Source: Candidatus Omnitrophota bacterium (lineage in GTDB: Bacteria > Hinthialibacterota > Hinthialibacteria > Hinthialibacterales > Hinthialibacteraceae). Taken from it: a stretch of 63,597 nucleotides of DNA. Location of the stretch: NCBI GenBank assembly GCA_040755155.1, contig JBFMBP010000074.1, positions 1-63,597 on the forward strand. Direction: 5' to 3'. The notes below the pieces were generated by a model. It was not told the origin of the DNA and made no database searches. It was given only the letters and a program-made list of their open reading frames with translations. The position numbers were made by a program, and so were the translations under genes. How positions within the stretch are numbered: the stretch's first letter is position 1; the number at the start of each line of letters is the position of its first letter. Below, one piece after another: positions 1 to 9,561 of the stretch.

Positions 1-1785
1 CACGGTTCCGTAGGAGATGCGGATGGTTCCGTTGGCGTCGGACGCGAGGACGCCTTGATGGAAGGCTTCCAACGCTTTGTAGTAGATGGGGCGCGCGAGA
101 ATCATGTCACCGGAAAGGCGTTTCTCTTTATCCTTGATTTTTTCCAGGCAGGGGCTGAGTTTTAGGGCGAATTGGATTAGTTTATCTTCGCTGTTTTGCA
201 TGTCTTTTATTGACGCCGAACGCAGCAGATTCAGGCGCTCGTCCAGGTTTCCCAATTTCGTCCCGCTAAATAATTCCTCCGCTTTTTGATGGATCGTCTC
301 GTCTGAAACATCGGCGGAGGCGAGGAAGTCTTCTACGACTTGCGGGCGCAACTCTTCCTCCAGCGAAAAGCAATCTTTTAGGTCGAGTTCGAATATGGCT
401 TGTTCGATGGCGCGGGAATAATTTTTTTGCAGGCGTTCTTGGGCTTGCTCCAGGCGCTTCCAGTTGCGTTCTTGATAATCGGGATCGCGTTCGAGGTCGG
501 GTTTAGGGCGTTCTTCCGCCATGTGCACGATGTCGATGGCTGCGTTAAGCAGCTGAGCGGTGCGGCGGTAGGCGAGGAATTTCAATGTTTGATTCGTCTC
601 GCGGGATTTTTGGGATTCGCCGATCAATCCGTTGATTTTTTCGATGATATTTCCGTATTCCTGTTTGTTTTGAAGCGAAGATTGAATCCATAGCGTCAGC
701 GCTGCTTCTTCGTCTTTTTTCTTCTGCACCAGTTTTTCGTTTTGTGCGCCTTCGAGGGTTCCGATGTATTTCTTTTTATAATTTTCGAGTCCGGCCAGGG
801 TGTAGGCGGCTTTGATTTTCAGATCGGGATCGTCCTTGGCGACGGCGTTGAGGACGTCGATATGCTGTTGATAAAAGCGGATCGTGCGGGGCAGGCGCCA
901 TTCGATTTCCTCGACGACTTCCTTCGCCGTCGTGAGGCGTTCGGTGACGGCGGGATAACCGACGACGAAGGCCAGATCGCCGGGTTTGAAGCTTTCATCG
1001 GCGATTTTCAAAAAGGATTTGGGCTTATAAGGGACGTTGTCTTTAGAATATTCGGCGGGCTTGCCGTCGGGGCCGACATAGGCGCGCAGGAGAGAGAAGT
1101 CAGCGTCGTGGCGGGGCCACATCCAATTGTCGATCTCGCCGCCAAATTCGCCGACGCCGTTGTGGGGGGCATAGACGAGGCGCACGTCCTTAATCTCCAG
1201 TTTGGTTATCAAATAGAACTTGCCGCCGCCGTAGAAGCGGGCGACTTCGCAGCGCGTATTGGGCTTCGATTTTTCGGCAGCTTCCACGATCTGCTTTTCG
1301 CGCTTTTCCAGTTCCTTATAGCGCTCCAAGCCGTCTGCAAGATCGGCGGCGCCGTTTAACATGCGCTCGGTTACATCGTCTATGGCGGTAACGACATAGA
1401 CGCGGGCAGTGGGACCGGCGAACAGTTCCTGGCTGCGGTCATGGGCCAGGTATCCGGTTTTAAGGAGGTTGGCGTTTTCCGTAGAGTTGTACTGCAAGGC
1501 GCCGCGTACGCAATGGTAGTTGGTGATGATAAGGCCATCGGCGGAAATGAAAGAAGCGGAGCAGCCGCCCAGGCTGACAATGGCGTTGAGGGGAAATTGC
1601 AAGGGATCGGCGAAGACGGCGGGATCGAGTTGCAAGCCCATCTTCTTTAGCGTTTCGCCGTGAAGTTCGGCGATTTGATGGGGCATCCACATGCCGCCGG
1701 GCTGGTAGAGGCGGTTGGTTTGATCCGAGGCGGCGGCGATGGCGGGAAGAAGAATGACGGCGAATATTTTGAGGATGGCTTTCAT
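1..1785 (-). CDS. S46 family dipeptidyl-peptidase (DPP7/DPP11-like), C-terminus beyond window
   Basis: Secreted serine peptidase that removes dipeptides from the N-terminus of oligopeptides, normally in the periplasm. The 595 visible codons begin with a signal peptide (MKAILKIFAVILLPAIAAAS) and contain the family's catalytic His region, IITNYHC (His about residue 91), followed by the Asp-containing stretch GGEIDNWMWPRHDADF. The reading frame is still open at base 1 and ends in the conserved SDANGTIRISYGTV segment, so the GNSGSP catalytic Ser segment lies outside the window. Start ATG at 1785 has a GGAG ribosome site 8 bases upstream. S46 proteins are about 700-720 residues, so roughly 110-130 are missing. 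Substrate preference cannot be assigned without the C-terminal half. Family assignment is firm. Confidence 0.9.
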   Translation of the reverse strand, partial: MKAILKIFAVILLPAIAAASDQTNRLYQPGGMWMPHQIAELHGETLKKMGLQLDPAVFADPLQFPLNAIVSLGGCSASFISADGLIITNYHCVRGALQYNSTENANLLKTGYLAHDRSQELFAGPTARVYVVTAIDDVTERMLNGAADLADGLERYKELEKREKQIVEAAEKSKPNTRCEVARFYGGGKFYLITKLEIKDVRLVYAPHNGVGEFGGEIDNWMWPRHDADFSLLRAYVGPDGKPAEYSKDNVPYKPKSFLKIADESFKPGDLAFVVGYPAVTERLTTAKEVVEEIEWRLPRTIRFYQQHIDVLNAVAKDDPDLKIKAAYTLAGLENYKKKYIGTLEGAQNEKLVQKKKDEEAALTLWIQSSLQNKQEYGNIIEKINGLIGESQKSRETNQTLKFLAYRRTAQLLNAAIDIVHMAEERPKPDLERDPDYQERNWKRLEQAQERLQKNYSRAIEQAIFELDLKDCFSLEEELRPQVVEDFLASADVSDETIHQKAEELFSGTKLGNLDERLNLLRSASIKDMQNSEDKLIQFALKLSPCLEKIKDKEKRLSGDMILARPIYYKALEAFHQGVLASDANGTIRISYGTV

Positions 1786-1911
1786 TTTATTCTCCAAAAT
1801 TCGAGATAAAGAAAATGTTCTATCTAGCAATTTATGGATAATAATGGATTTCATAGAGAAAAAAAGTGAATCAAGGCCAAGGCGTCCTTTCGCACTGCGT
1901 TACGGCAAATC

Positions 1912-3858
1912 CTATTTCCATTGCCAAGGCATTTGAGCGCCTTGATTTCTCTCGCGCAGGATTTGGAGATTGTTTTTCGCATAGATGAAATCCGGATCGA
2001 GCAGCGCCGCCATGCGGAAATCCTCCTCGGCGGCAATCGATTCTCCCAGCAACGCATGGACGACGCCGCGTTGATTGTAGTACCGATGGCGATTGCTGGC
2101 GTCGAAATCGATCATCTTATCGATGATATCAACGAATTTTTTTAAGAAGAAATCCCGCCGCTGTCCCTGCATCATAGCGGCGCAGAAATAATGATAATCC
2201 AACGGAGTCCAATTCAGGCGGCGGCAAATCTCGCCGATATACATCCACGGCTGCGAATGGCTCGGTTCCAGCGTCACCGCTGCAAGCAAGCTCTCTGACG
2301 CCTCCAAATCCCGGCCTCTAAGCGCCAGGTAAAAGCCTTTTTCGTAATAGATCACCCACGAAAACCGATCGTATCGATTGTACCCGGATACATCCGCCGT
2401 CCGCAGCGCCTTGGAACTGCGGGGAATCGCCGCGAGGCAAAGTAGATTGAAGCCGATCACAGCGCACGCCAACAGCGCCGCCCTCTTACCCTGGCTGCAA
2501 CACAGGATGACATAACCGATCCCCAAGACCGCTAGCGCAATGGCGCATCCAGCCAAACGTTCAGCAAAATGATTTTGCCACTCGTCAAAGGGGATTTGAT
2601 GGGCGATTCCATTCCAAAATCCATTGGAAACGGCGAGGATGATTTCGCTCCACTTTTGATAATGATCCAGCCGAATCGCTCCTCCCACTTCGGCGTTAAG
2701 CAATAGCCATGTCCATAACGCGCAAGCCGCCGCTAAGATTTTCAGCCAGACTTTTGGGATGCGTTCGAATAGTCCCGCTAAGCCAAGAATGAGCAGCGGA
2801 ACGCATCCCAACATGCGCCGGTTGCCAAACGATCCCCCCGACCACCAAGCGATATTGCATGAATATATGTAAAGTTGCAGCATAACCGGCGCCGCTAGCG
2901 GCAGCCATCGCCGATTCAAGGACAGCCCCAATAGCCCCAAGCCAAACAAGGGCGACCAGGAGATCATGCCGTGAAAATCGGAGAATAACGTATCCCAAAG
3001 ATGAGGATGCAGCCAGAAAACGTCTTCCGATCGCGGCAAAGCCAGCCAGGAGCCGTACAATTGCTTCCATAGCAACATCTGCGGAAAAAAGAACGCTATG
3101 GTTCCCGCCAACAGGGCGGCGAATGCCGCGCTATCCTTCCTTAAAGGCGCATCCTGCGTGCGTCGATTGCGTTTATCCCATACGATTTCCAGAATGGGCG
3201 TAAGAAGAAACAATAGGTTATGCGGGCGAATCAAGGCCGCCATTCCTAGGGCGCATCCGGAAGCCAAGCCGTGATAGAACGATGGTTTGGCTTTTTGCCG
3301 CCGCCATAGCAACAAGAATATGACGATAAAAAAAGCGGAGGGTGCGTGGGAATCGGCGGAGTTCACATAAAGATGATAAGTGAAGGAACTGCCAAGCCCG
3401 ATGAACGCCGTCGCCCAAATCGCCGCCTGCTTGGCGGCTCCCATGCGCCGGGCGTAAAAATAGGACAACCATAGCGTCCCTCCGCCGTAAAGCAACGTCG
3501 AGCCATACGTAACAATCCATTGATCGATCCAGCCGTAACCATCGGGAGGGGAGCCTCCTCCGATCCAACTCCCTATCGATTTCGCCAGCCTTGCCGCCGC
3601 CAGAAAGGGAATCCACGCGATTCCCGTCCCTATCGGCCAATCGTTGGCGGGATAACCTGGCTTCGTAAGATACGTTTCGTGGGGGGCGAAACGAAAATGG
3701 CTGTATTCGTTGGCGTAGCAAAAATCCAAATCGTAGGCCAACGACCGCCCGCAGGAATAATAGAAAGCCAAATCCGGCGGGGCGATGCGTACCCGGCCAA
3801 AGAGCAAAAGAATGAGAGCGAAGCCCCAAAAGAACGTTCGCCGAGGAAAAAAACGCAT
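1912..3858 (-). CDS. Polytopic membrane glycosyltransferase (PMT/ArnT-like) with C-terminal TPR
   Basis: Protein of 648 residues with about 10-12 hydrophobic segments after a short basic N-terminus (MRFFPRRTFFWGFALILLLFG). An Asp in the first periplasmic loop (PPDLAFYY) and the string of helices suit GT-C fold enzymes that move sugars from polyprenyl-phosphate donors onto lipid or protein in the periplasm; this is a fold-level inference. The last 130 residues look like TPR repeats (GRDLEASESLLAAVTLEPSHSQPW and RGVVHALLGESIAAEEDFRMA), an unusual addition. I chose ATG 3858 because GGAGGAG lies 9 bases upstream; a TTG at 3876 would place that ribosome site inside the gene. It is divergent from secDF. 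Substrate unknown. Confidence 0.75.
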   Translation of the reverse strand: MRFFPRRTFFWGFALILLLFGRVRIAPPDLAFYYSCGRSLAYDLDFCYANEYSHFRFAPHETYLTKPGYPANDWPIGTGIAWIPFLAAARLAKSIGSWIGGGSPPDGYGWIDQWIVTYGSTLLYGGGTLWLSYFYARRMGAAKQAAIWATAFIGLGSSFTYHLYVNSADSHAPSAFFIVIFLLLWRRQKAKPSFYHGLASGCALGMAALIRPHNLLFLLTPILEIVWDKRNRRTQDAPLRKDSAAFAALLAGTIAFFFPQMLLWKQLYGSWLALPRSEDVFWLHPHLWDTLFSDFHGMISWSPLFGLGLLGLSLNRRWLPLAAPVMLQLYIYSCNIAWWSGGSFGNRRMLGCVPLLILGLAGLFERIPKVWLKILAAACALWTWLLLNAEVGGAIRLDHYQKWSEIILAVSNGFWNGIAHQIPFDEWQNHFAERLAGCAIALAVLGIGYVILCCSQGKRAALLACAVIGFNLLCLAAIPRSSKALRTADVSGYNRYDRFSWVIYYEKGFYLALRGRDLEASESLLAAVTLEPSHSQPWMYIGEICRRLNWTPLDYHYFCAAMMQGQRRDFFLKKFVDIIDKMIDFDASNRHRYYNQRGVVHALLGESIAAEEDFRMAALLDPDFIYAKNNLQILRERNQGAQMPWQWK

Positions 3859-4037
3859 AGCGCGGCGCTCCTCCAACCAGAGCGTATAATAATCTTCAGG
3901 CCGCCTTCATATATTCATACATGTTGACAGCCCCAACGGCGAATGTAATATTTGTTCTTTGCGCGTTCCCTTGTTCCGGCTGTCCGCAAGGCGCGCGGAC
4001 TCTTCTCGTTAACTTTCCCAAAGGAGTTTATCCGATT

Positions 4038-6617
4038 ATGCAGAGGGTTCCGGTTTGGAAAATCGTTTTAATTGCCGCAATTATTCTTTTCTCCCTCTGG
4101 ATGCTGATGCCGACGCTCAAATTCTATTCCTACGATCCCGTCGCGCGCAACCTCGAACAACCCCCCGAGTTGGAAGAAGTACAGAAACTTTATGAAGAAA
4201 AGAAAATCGACGCCTCGGAAAGAAAAAGGAGAATCGACGAAGTCAGCCATTGGTTCCGCAACCTGAAGGACGACAGCATCCGCCTGGGACTAGACCTTCA
4301 GGGCGGCGTCCACATGGTTATCGAAGTGGATATGGATAAAGTTCGAGCGGACATCCGCCAGAACGATCCCAGCCTGGACGACGAGCAAGTCGAAAGCAAG
4401 GCGGAATACGCTTTAGGCAGCGCCGCCGCCATTATCGAAAACCGCGTCGACCAGTACGGCGTGGCGGAGACGGCTCTAGTTCGCCAGCCTCCCAACCGGC
4501 TGGTGCTGGAAATGCCCGGATTCAGCGATCCCGCCCGCGTGCGCGACTTGGTGCAGGCTACGGCGGAACTGAGCTTCCACCTGTTGCCCAAGCCGGAAGA
4601 ATTGGGGCAGATTATCGGCGATATCGATGCGCTTGTAGAAGAGGATTTTCTCACCCTCTTCGCCGAAAAGACAACGGGATTTTCCGGATTGGCCGTGGAA
4701 GATCCCGACAATGTTCGTCTCGTCAGCGAAATCCTGGCCCGCAAAGAAGTGAAGAGCCTCATTCCCGGCGAATACATGTTCGTATGGGGCGCCGAGGAGA
4801 AGCCCACCGAATATTACAACTTCCCCCATCGGTATCTTTATCTTCTCTACAGTAAAACGCGCCTCACAGGCAAGAGCCTGAAAGACGCCTACGTCTATTT
4901 CGATCCTATGACCAACCAGCCTAACGTCTCGCTGCAATTCGACGCCAAGGGCGCCAACACTTTCGCCCAGATCACCGGAGAAAACGTTGGGGAGCGTCTG
5001 GCCGTCGTCATGGACAACCGCGTTTATACGGCGCCCAGGATTGAAGGCGAAATCCGGGGCGGCAGCGCCCGCATCACCGGCATCGGCGACCGCGAAGAAG
5101 CGCGCCAGATCGCCGTCGTACTGCGCGCGGGCGCCATGCCCGTGCCGCTCAGCATCGCGGAAAGCCGCGTCGTCGGCCCCTCTCTCGGCGCCGACTCCAT
5201 CAATAAAGGTTTGATGGCCGGCGTCATCGGCGGCGCCGTAGTCATCGTCTTCATGGCGGTTTATTATGCCGTAACCGGCATCGTGGCCGACGTCGCCGTT
5301 ATATTGAACTTGTTTCTCCTTCTGGCGGGCATGGCCATGTTTAAAGCCACATTAACTCTTCCCGGCATCGCCGGCATTGTGCTCACCATCGGCATGGCGG
5401 TGGACGCCAATGTTCTTATCTACGAACGCTTGCGCGAGGAGCTTCAGGGCAAATCGAAGACGATTCAGCTCATCCTCGACAAGGGTTTCGGGCGCGCTTT
5501 CATGACCATCTTCGACTCCAACATCACCACGTTGATCACCGCCTTGGTTCTCTTCCAGTTCGGAACCGGTCCTATCAAGGGCTTCGCCGTAACGCTTTCT
5601 CTCGGCATCCTGATTTCCATGTTCACCGCCGTCTTCGTTTCCCGCGTCATCCTCGATGTGATGTTCGCTTACGGCATGAAGACGCTTAACGTCGGAAAAA
5701 TCCATTTTTTCGGCAAGACGCATATCAACTTTTTCTCCTATCCCATCACTTGTCTGGCGACGACGTTATCCATCGGCGTAATTGGATTCCTCTACCTCGC
5801 CGTATTCTGGTCCAGTTTCAAGGGCATCGACTTCGCGGGGGGTTCGGAAATGCTCGTCGCCTTCCAAAATCAGACTGACGTCCAGGATGTCCGCAGCCGG
5901 CTCTCCTCCACTGGCCTTCAAGGCGCCATCATCCAGGAAGTTCTCGACAGCGAGAATCAGATGCTCATCCGCGTGCGCGAAGGCGAAGTCGAATCCTCGC
6001 AACAATTCGAAACGAAGGTCAAAGACGCCCTTCAGGCCGATCATCCCTTTACGGTGTTGCGAACAGACACCGTTGGGGCCAAGGTAGGCGGCGAATTGCT
6101 GTTGAAAGCCGTATATTGCATAATATTCTCCAGTATCGGCATCTTGTTGTACATCACCGCCCGTTTCGAATTCCGCTTCGCCCTGGCCGCCGTTATTTGT
6201 TTGTTCCACGATTTGTTCTTCACTCTGGCGATCCTGGCGTTCACCGGCACGGAATTCAACCTGCCCATCGTCGCCGCACTGCTGACCGTGCTGGGATATT
6301 CGCTTAACGATACGATCGTCGTCTTCGACCGCATCCGCGAAAATTACACTTCGAAAATCATGAATTTCAAAGAACTGGTCAACAATAGCATTAACCAAAC
6401 CTTGTCGCGAACCGTTAATACAGCCATGACGACGCTTTTCGTGCTTATTGCGCTCGATCTAATCGGCGGATCGGTTATTCACGATTTCTCCTTTACGCTG
6501 CTCATCGGCATCGTCATTGGAACCTATTCGTCGATCTTCGTCGCCAGCCCCCTATTATTCGTGCTCGAGAAGCAAGGGCCTAAAAAAGTCTCAAAGAAAA
6601 TGCAGCCTGTCAGCTGA
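4038..6617 (+). CDS. secDF: Fused protein translocase subunit SecDF
   Basis: Inner-membrane partner of SecYEG that uses the proton-motive force to pull secretory proteins across and release them on the far side. SecD and SecF are one 859-residue chain. The SecD half carries the LGLDLQGGVHMVIEVD motif near residue 90 and the large periplasmic domain. The SecF half carries GIDFAGGSEMLV and GYSLNDTIVVFDRIREN. Twelve membrane segments are expected. Fusion is usual in Firmicutes and Bacteroidetes and also occurs in several candidate phyla. ATG 4038 follows AAAGGAG by 12 bases and gives the expected short N-terminus before the first helix (VWKIVLIAAIILF); an in-frame start at 3921 would add 39 unlikely residues. 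A hairpin terminator follows. Confidence 0.95.
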   Translation: MQRVPVWKIVLIAAIILFSLWMLMPTLKFYSYDPVARNLEQPPELEEVQKLYEEKKIDASERKRRIDEVSHWFRNLKDDSIRLGLDLQGGVHMVIEVDMDKVRADIRQNDPSLDDEQVESKAEYALGSAAAIIENRVDQYGVAETALVRQPPNRLVLEMPGFSDPARVRDLVQATAELSFHLLPKPEELGQIIGDIDALVEEDFLTLFAEKTTGFSGLAVEDPDNVRLVSEILARKEVKSLIPGEYMFVWGAEEKPTEYYNFPHRYLYLLYSKTRLTGKSLKDAYVYFDPMTNQPNVSLQFDAKGANTFAQITGENVGERLAVVMDNRVYTAPRIEGEIRGGSARITGIGDREEARQIAVVLRAGAMPVPLSIAESRVVGPSLGADSINKGLMAGVIGGAVVIVFMAVYYAVTGIVADVAVILNLFLLLAGMAMFKATLTLPGIAGIVLTIGMAVDANVLIYERLREELQGKSKTIQLILDKGFGRAFMTIFDSNITTLITALVLFQFGTGPIKGFAVTLSLGILISMFTAVFVSRVILDVMFAYGMKTLNVGKIHFFGKTHINFFSYPITCLATTLSIGVIGFLYLAVFWSSFKGIDFAGGSEMLVAFQNQTDVQDVRSRLSSTGLQGAIIQEVLDSENQMLIRVREGEVESSQQFETKVKDALQADHPFTVLRTDTVGAKVGGELLLKAVYCIIFSSIGILLYITARFEFRFALAAVICLFHDLFFTLAILAFTGTEFNLPIVAALLTVLGYSLNDTIVVFDRIRENYTSKIMNFKELVNNSINQTLSRTVNTAMTTLFVLIALDLIGGSVIHDFSFTLLIGIVIGTYSSIFVASPLLFVLEKQGPKKVSKKMQPVS

Positions 6618-6674
6618 CATTCTTCATTTACGAAGAACGCTGCGATCGACTATAATATTTTTTTAGGAAAATGG

Positions 6675-6710
6675 CCCGCTTCTTCATCGAAGCGGGTATT
6701 TCCTTTTTTT
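6675..6710 (+). terminator. Rho-independent terminator after secDF
   Basis: An 8-bp perfect stem (cccgcttc/gaagcggg) with a 6-base loop is followed by TATTTCCTTTTTTT. It sits about 58 bases after the secDF stop codon. Confidence 0.8.
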
Positions 6711-6764
6711 ATCCCTTTCTTTTTTAGGAATGGGCTAACGGCATAGTCAGGATTGCGTAGAAAA

Positions 6765-6844
6765 GTAGGATAGGTCGCGTTTTTTGACCCTTCAGGTTTA
6801 TGTATATTTGCAATCGATGGGTCAAACGGCGCGACCCATCCTAC
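6765..6844. repeat. Intergenic inverted repeat, GTAGGAT(G/A)GGTCGCG family
   Basis: Two 26-base arms (6765-6790 and 6819-6844) are inverted copies with about 22 of 26 positions matching, separated by 28 bases. The outer ends read GTAGGAT and ATCCTAC. A shorter relative lies at 11668-11692, just after argD, with the same GATGGGT...ACCCATCCTAC pattern. It lies between the secDF terminator and the next gene and contains no plausible gene. Confidence 0.7.
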
Positions 6845-6891
6845 GCACGCTTCCGAACGCAGGAAAAAAGTACTGGAATTGAGAGGATGAC

Positions 6892-8043
6892 ATGATTCGC
6901 AATATTGCCATTTTCGTTTTGGTTGTAGTCATCGCGGCTACTATGGGCGCATTCGTCCTGACCATGAAACAGCGCAAAGCGAAGGAAGACAGTTTGGATA
7001 AAATGCACCTCGCCGAGGCGATGCTGGAATCTCAGGATTACAACGGCGCCGTCAAGAATCTTCTCCCCGTCGTCGAACGGGGAAAACGCTTCGAGCAAGC
7101 CGATAAAGCCCTTTATCTTCTCGCCCAGACCTATGAAAAACTCGGCGCGAAGGAAGCGATCGGCCTGTGGCGGCGGATTGCAGACGAGTTTCCCGAAAGC
7201 GTCTATCGCCTGGAAGCCCGTATGAATCTGGCCAATTCGCTCATTAACGAAAAGCCTGACGAAGCGCGTTCCATTTACGAAGACGCGTCAAAATCTTCGG
7301 ACGATAAAATTAAAGAGCAGGCCCTAGCGGGAATCGCCATCTCCTACGCCACCGGCGATCCCGAAAAAGCGCTGTCACTCTTCTATCAAATTGTCGACGC
7401 CAAACCCAAAAACCCGAACGTGGAAGCGGCTGCCAAGGATTTTATCACCAAGATCAATTCAGAACGGCTTTGGTCGCCCCGGCTGGACGAATTTTGCCAA
7501 CTCTATTCCGTGCAGCCCGGCGATTCCGCCGACAAAATCAGCGATATCTATAAAACCACCTCCGCCTTTCTCTGCGAGGCCAACAATTTCAAACCCAACG
7601 CGCTTAAGCCGGGACGGCAAATCAAGGTTCCCAAAGAGCCGTTTCACATCGTCGTCGATAAAAGCAACTGCCGCCTCAACCTTCTCTCGCAGAGCGGTCG
7701 CTTTATCAAGTGGTATCCCGTCGGCATCGGTACGGAAAGTTACAAAACCCCCGCCGGGGAATATGTCATAACCACAAAGCAAATCGATCCCAAATGGTAT
7801 AAGCCGGAAGGCGGAGTCGCGGAGCCAGGCGATCCCGAAAACGCCCTCGGCGTCCGCTGGATGGGAATCTCCACCACCGATGGACAGAAGACGGGCTTGG
7901 GCATCCACGGCACCAACGCCCCCGAAACCATCGGCTTCCGCAAAAGCGCGGGCTGCATCCGCATGTACAACGAAGCGGTTATCGAACTCTATAAGATCGT
8001 TACCTACGGAACGCCGGTAACGATTGTGGAGGATATGGAGTAA
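6892..8043 (+). CDS. TPR-LysM-L,D-transpeptidase (YkuD) cell-wall enzyme
   Basis: Anchored periplasmic enzyme expected to form 3-3 peptidoglycan cross-links or attach proteins to the wall. Order of parts in 383 residues: one N-terminal membrane helix (5-25), TPR-like repeats (about 35-190), a LysM domain that binds peptidoglycan (YSVQPGDSADKISDIY to GRQIKVP, about 200-245) and a YkuD domain (about 250-380). The catalytic signature is complete: His339 in GIHGT and Cys355 in SAGCIRM. Start ATG 6892 has GAGAGGA upstream. TPR repeats ahead of LysM-YkuD suggest docking to a larger complex. It appears monocistronic, with the hisG start 195 bases downstream. Confidence 0.9.
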   Translation: MIRNIAIFVLVVVIAATMGAFVLTMKQRKAKEDSLDKMHLAEAMLESQDYNGAVKNLLPVVERGKRFEQADKALYLLAQTYEKLGAKEAIGLWRRIADEFPESVYRLEARMNLANSLINEKPDEARSIYEDASKSSDDKIKEQALAGIAISYATGDPEKALSLFYQIVDAKPKNPNVEAAAKDFITKINSERLWSPRLDEFCQLYSVQPGDSADKISDIYKTTSAFLCEANNFKPNALKPGRQIKVPKEPFHIVVDKSNCRLNLLSQSGRFIKWYPVGIGTESYKTPAGEYVITTKQIDPKWYKPEGGVAEPGDPENALGVRWMGISTTDGQKTGLGIHGTNAPETIGFRKSAGCIRMYNEAVIELYKIVTYGTPVTIVEDME

Positions 8044-8115
8044 TCCTTGTATTAGTAAGTCATGATACGCACGGCGAGAAAAGTAAACCCGCCGTTGAAA
8101 TGGCTAGTGTCGTTT

Positions 8116-8160
8116 GCCCCTTTAAAGGGGCATTTGAAAATAGCCTAGCCTTTCAAGGCT
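8116..8160. other. Two small hairpins between the transpeptidase gene and hisG
   Basis: A 16-base perfect palindrome, GCCCCTTTAAAGGGGC (8116-8131), is followed by AGCCTT-TC-AAGGCT (8147-8160). There is no T-run, so this is not a classical terminator. They may be a processing or weak termination site for the upstream gene, or leader structure for hisG. Confidence 0.4.
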
Positions 8161-8238
8161 GGGATGAGAAATATCGCGGAATTTCGAGTTCTTTCGCGTT
8201 TCCGCCGGATGAAATAATAAAATTAAGGTAGTAAAACC

Positions 8239-9120
8239 ATGAACCAGAAAATTCTTCGCCTGGGTTTGCCTAAAGGCAGCCTGCAGCAATCGACTTTCGA
8301 ACTATTTCGCAAGGCGGGCTACGTCATCTCCGTCCGCGAGCGTTCCTACTTTCCGGAAACGGACGATCCCGAACTCTCCATCGTGCTTTTGCGGGCGCAG
8401 GAGATGTCGCGCTACGTCGAAGACGGCGCCTTGGACGCGGGCATCACCGGGCATGATTGGATTTTGGAAAACGATTCCAACGTTCATGAAATCGCCACTC
8501 TTTGCTATTCCAAGGCCTCGACGCGTCCCGTGCGCTGGGTGCTCGCCGTTCCGGAAGATTCCCCTATACAAAGCGTCAAGGACTTGCAAGGCAAGCGCAT
8601 CGCCACCGAACTGGTCAACGCCTCCAAACGCTACTTAGAACAGAATGGCGTAAAAGCGGAAGTGGAATTTTCCTGGGGCGCAACGGAGGTCAAAGTTCCG
8701 CAGCTCGTCGACGCCATTATCGACGTGACGGAAACCGGCTCCTCCCTGCGCGCCAACAAACTGCGCATCGTGGAAACGCTTTTCGAATCGCAAACCAAAT
8801 TCATCGCCAACCATGACGCCTGGAAGGACGATTGGAAGCGGGACAAACTGGAGCGCATCGCCATGCTGCTTTCCGGCGCCATCGAAGCGGGCGGAAAGGT
8901 AGGCTTGAAGATGAACGTGCGCGAAGCCGATATGAACGCCGTCCTCAAAGTGCTGCCCGAAGGCATCACCAATCCGACGGTTTCCAGCCTGCTGCAAAAA
9001 GGCTGGAGCGCGTTGGAGATCGTCGTCGATGAAAAGATCGTGCGCGAAATCATTCCCGCTCTCAAGCGCGCCGGAGCCGTGGGGATTATCGAATATTCGC
9101 TGAATAAGGTGATTTATTGA
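8239..9120 (+). CDS. hisG: ATP phosphoribosyltransferase, long form
   Basis: Catalyses the first step of histidine synthesis, joining ATP and PRPP to give N1-phosphoribosyl-ATP, in the cytoplasm. The N-terminal [11 protein letters not shown], the [13 protein letters not shown] segment and the [14 protein letters not shown] strand are typical. The length of 293 residues places it in the long HisG_L class, whose C-terminal ACT-like domain (about 215-293) binds histidine for feedback inhibition and needs no HisZ. Start ATG 8239 has only a weak AAGG site upstream. No other his gene is nearby; arginine genes follow after a repeat-filled gap. Confidence 0.95.
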   Translation: MNQKILRLGLPKGSLQQSTFELFRKAGYVISVRERSYFPETDDPELSIVLLRAQEMSRYVEDGALDAGITGHDWILENDSNVHEIATLCYSKASTRPVRWVLAVPEDSPIQSVKDLQGKRIATELVNASKRYLEQNGVKAEVEFSWGATEVKVPQLVDAIIDVTETGSSLRANKLRIVETLFESQTKFIANHDAWKDDWKRDKLERIAMLLSGAIEAGGKVGLKMNVREADMNAVLKVLPEGITNPTVSSLLQKGWSALEIVVDEKIVREIIPALKRAGAVGIIEYSLNKVIY

Positions 9121-9225
9121 AATTTTTTTGGAAAAAAGATATTGCAGCGGATGCGAAAATCCAAAACGATTATAAAATTATGGTTTTCATCTGATCGATT
9201 TTCGAATGATGAATGGCGTGGAAAT

Positions 9226-9519
9226 ATGGTGGGGTACGCTTCGCTTTGAGCCCACCCTACTCATCTATTGCGTTCGTTGTTTGAATCACGAAAGCGCGAA
9301 ATGAAAAAGAAAAACGCGAAAAAAATAGAAAATAAAAGCGGTTGACTTAAGAACTCGCGATGTGGAGAAGATTATTCCGTGGAATTCAAGAGAATTTGTG
9401 AAATCCGAGATGCGAAAATTTCGTGAAATTCGCGCCATTTCGCGTTTTCGTGATTCAGAAACGCCATAATGAGACGCCAGTTGGGTAGGGTGGGCTCAAA
9501 GCGAAGCGTAGCCCACCAT
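9226..9519. repeat. Nested palindromic element with near-perfect 35-bp terminal inverted repeats
   Basis: This fills most of the 441-base gap between hisG and argB. Outer arms 9226-9260 and 9485-9519 are 35-base inverted copies that differ at one position (core GTAGGGTGGGCTCAAAGCG). Inside them lies a second inverted pair, 9282-9301 and 9438-9457, matching 19 of 20 (TGAATCACGAAAGCGCGAAA). The element contains no gene; short frames that cross it are translations of the repeat. The inner module recurs at 15933-16082, about 20303-20338 and 24494-24629, where the outer module differs. Confidence 0.85.
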
Positions 9520-9561
9520 AACGCATAACGATTTTGCATAATTGCAAAGGTATCAACCAAC

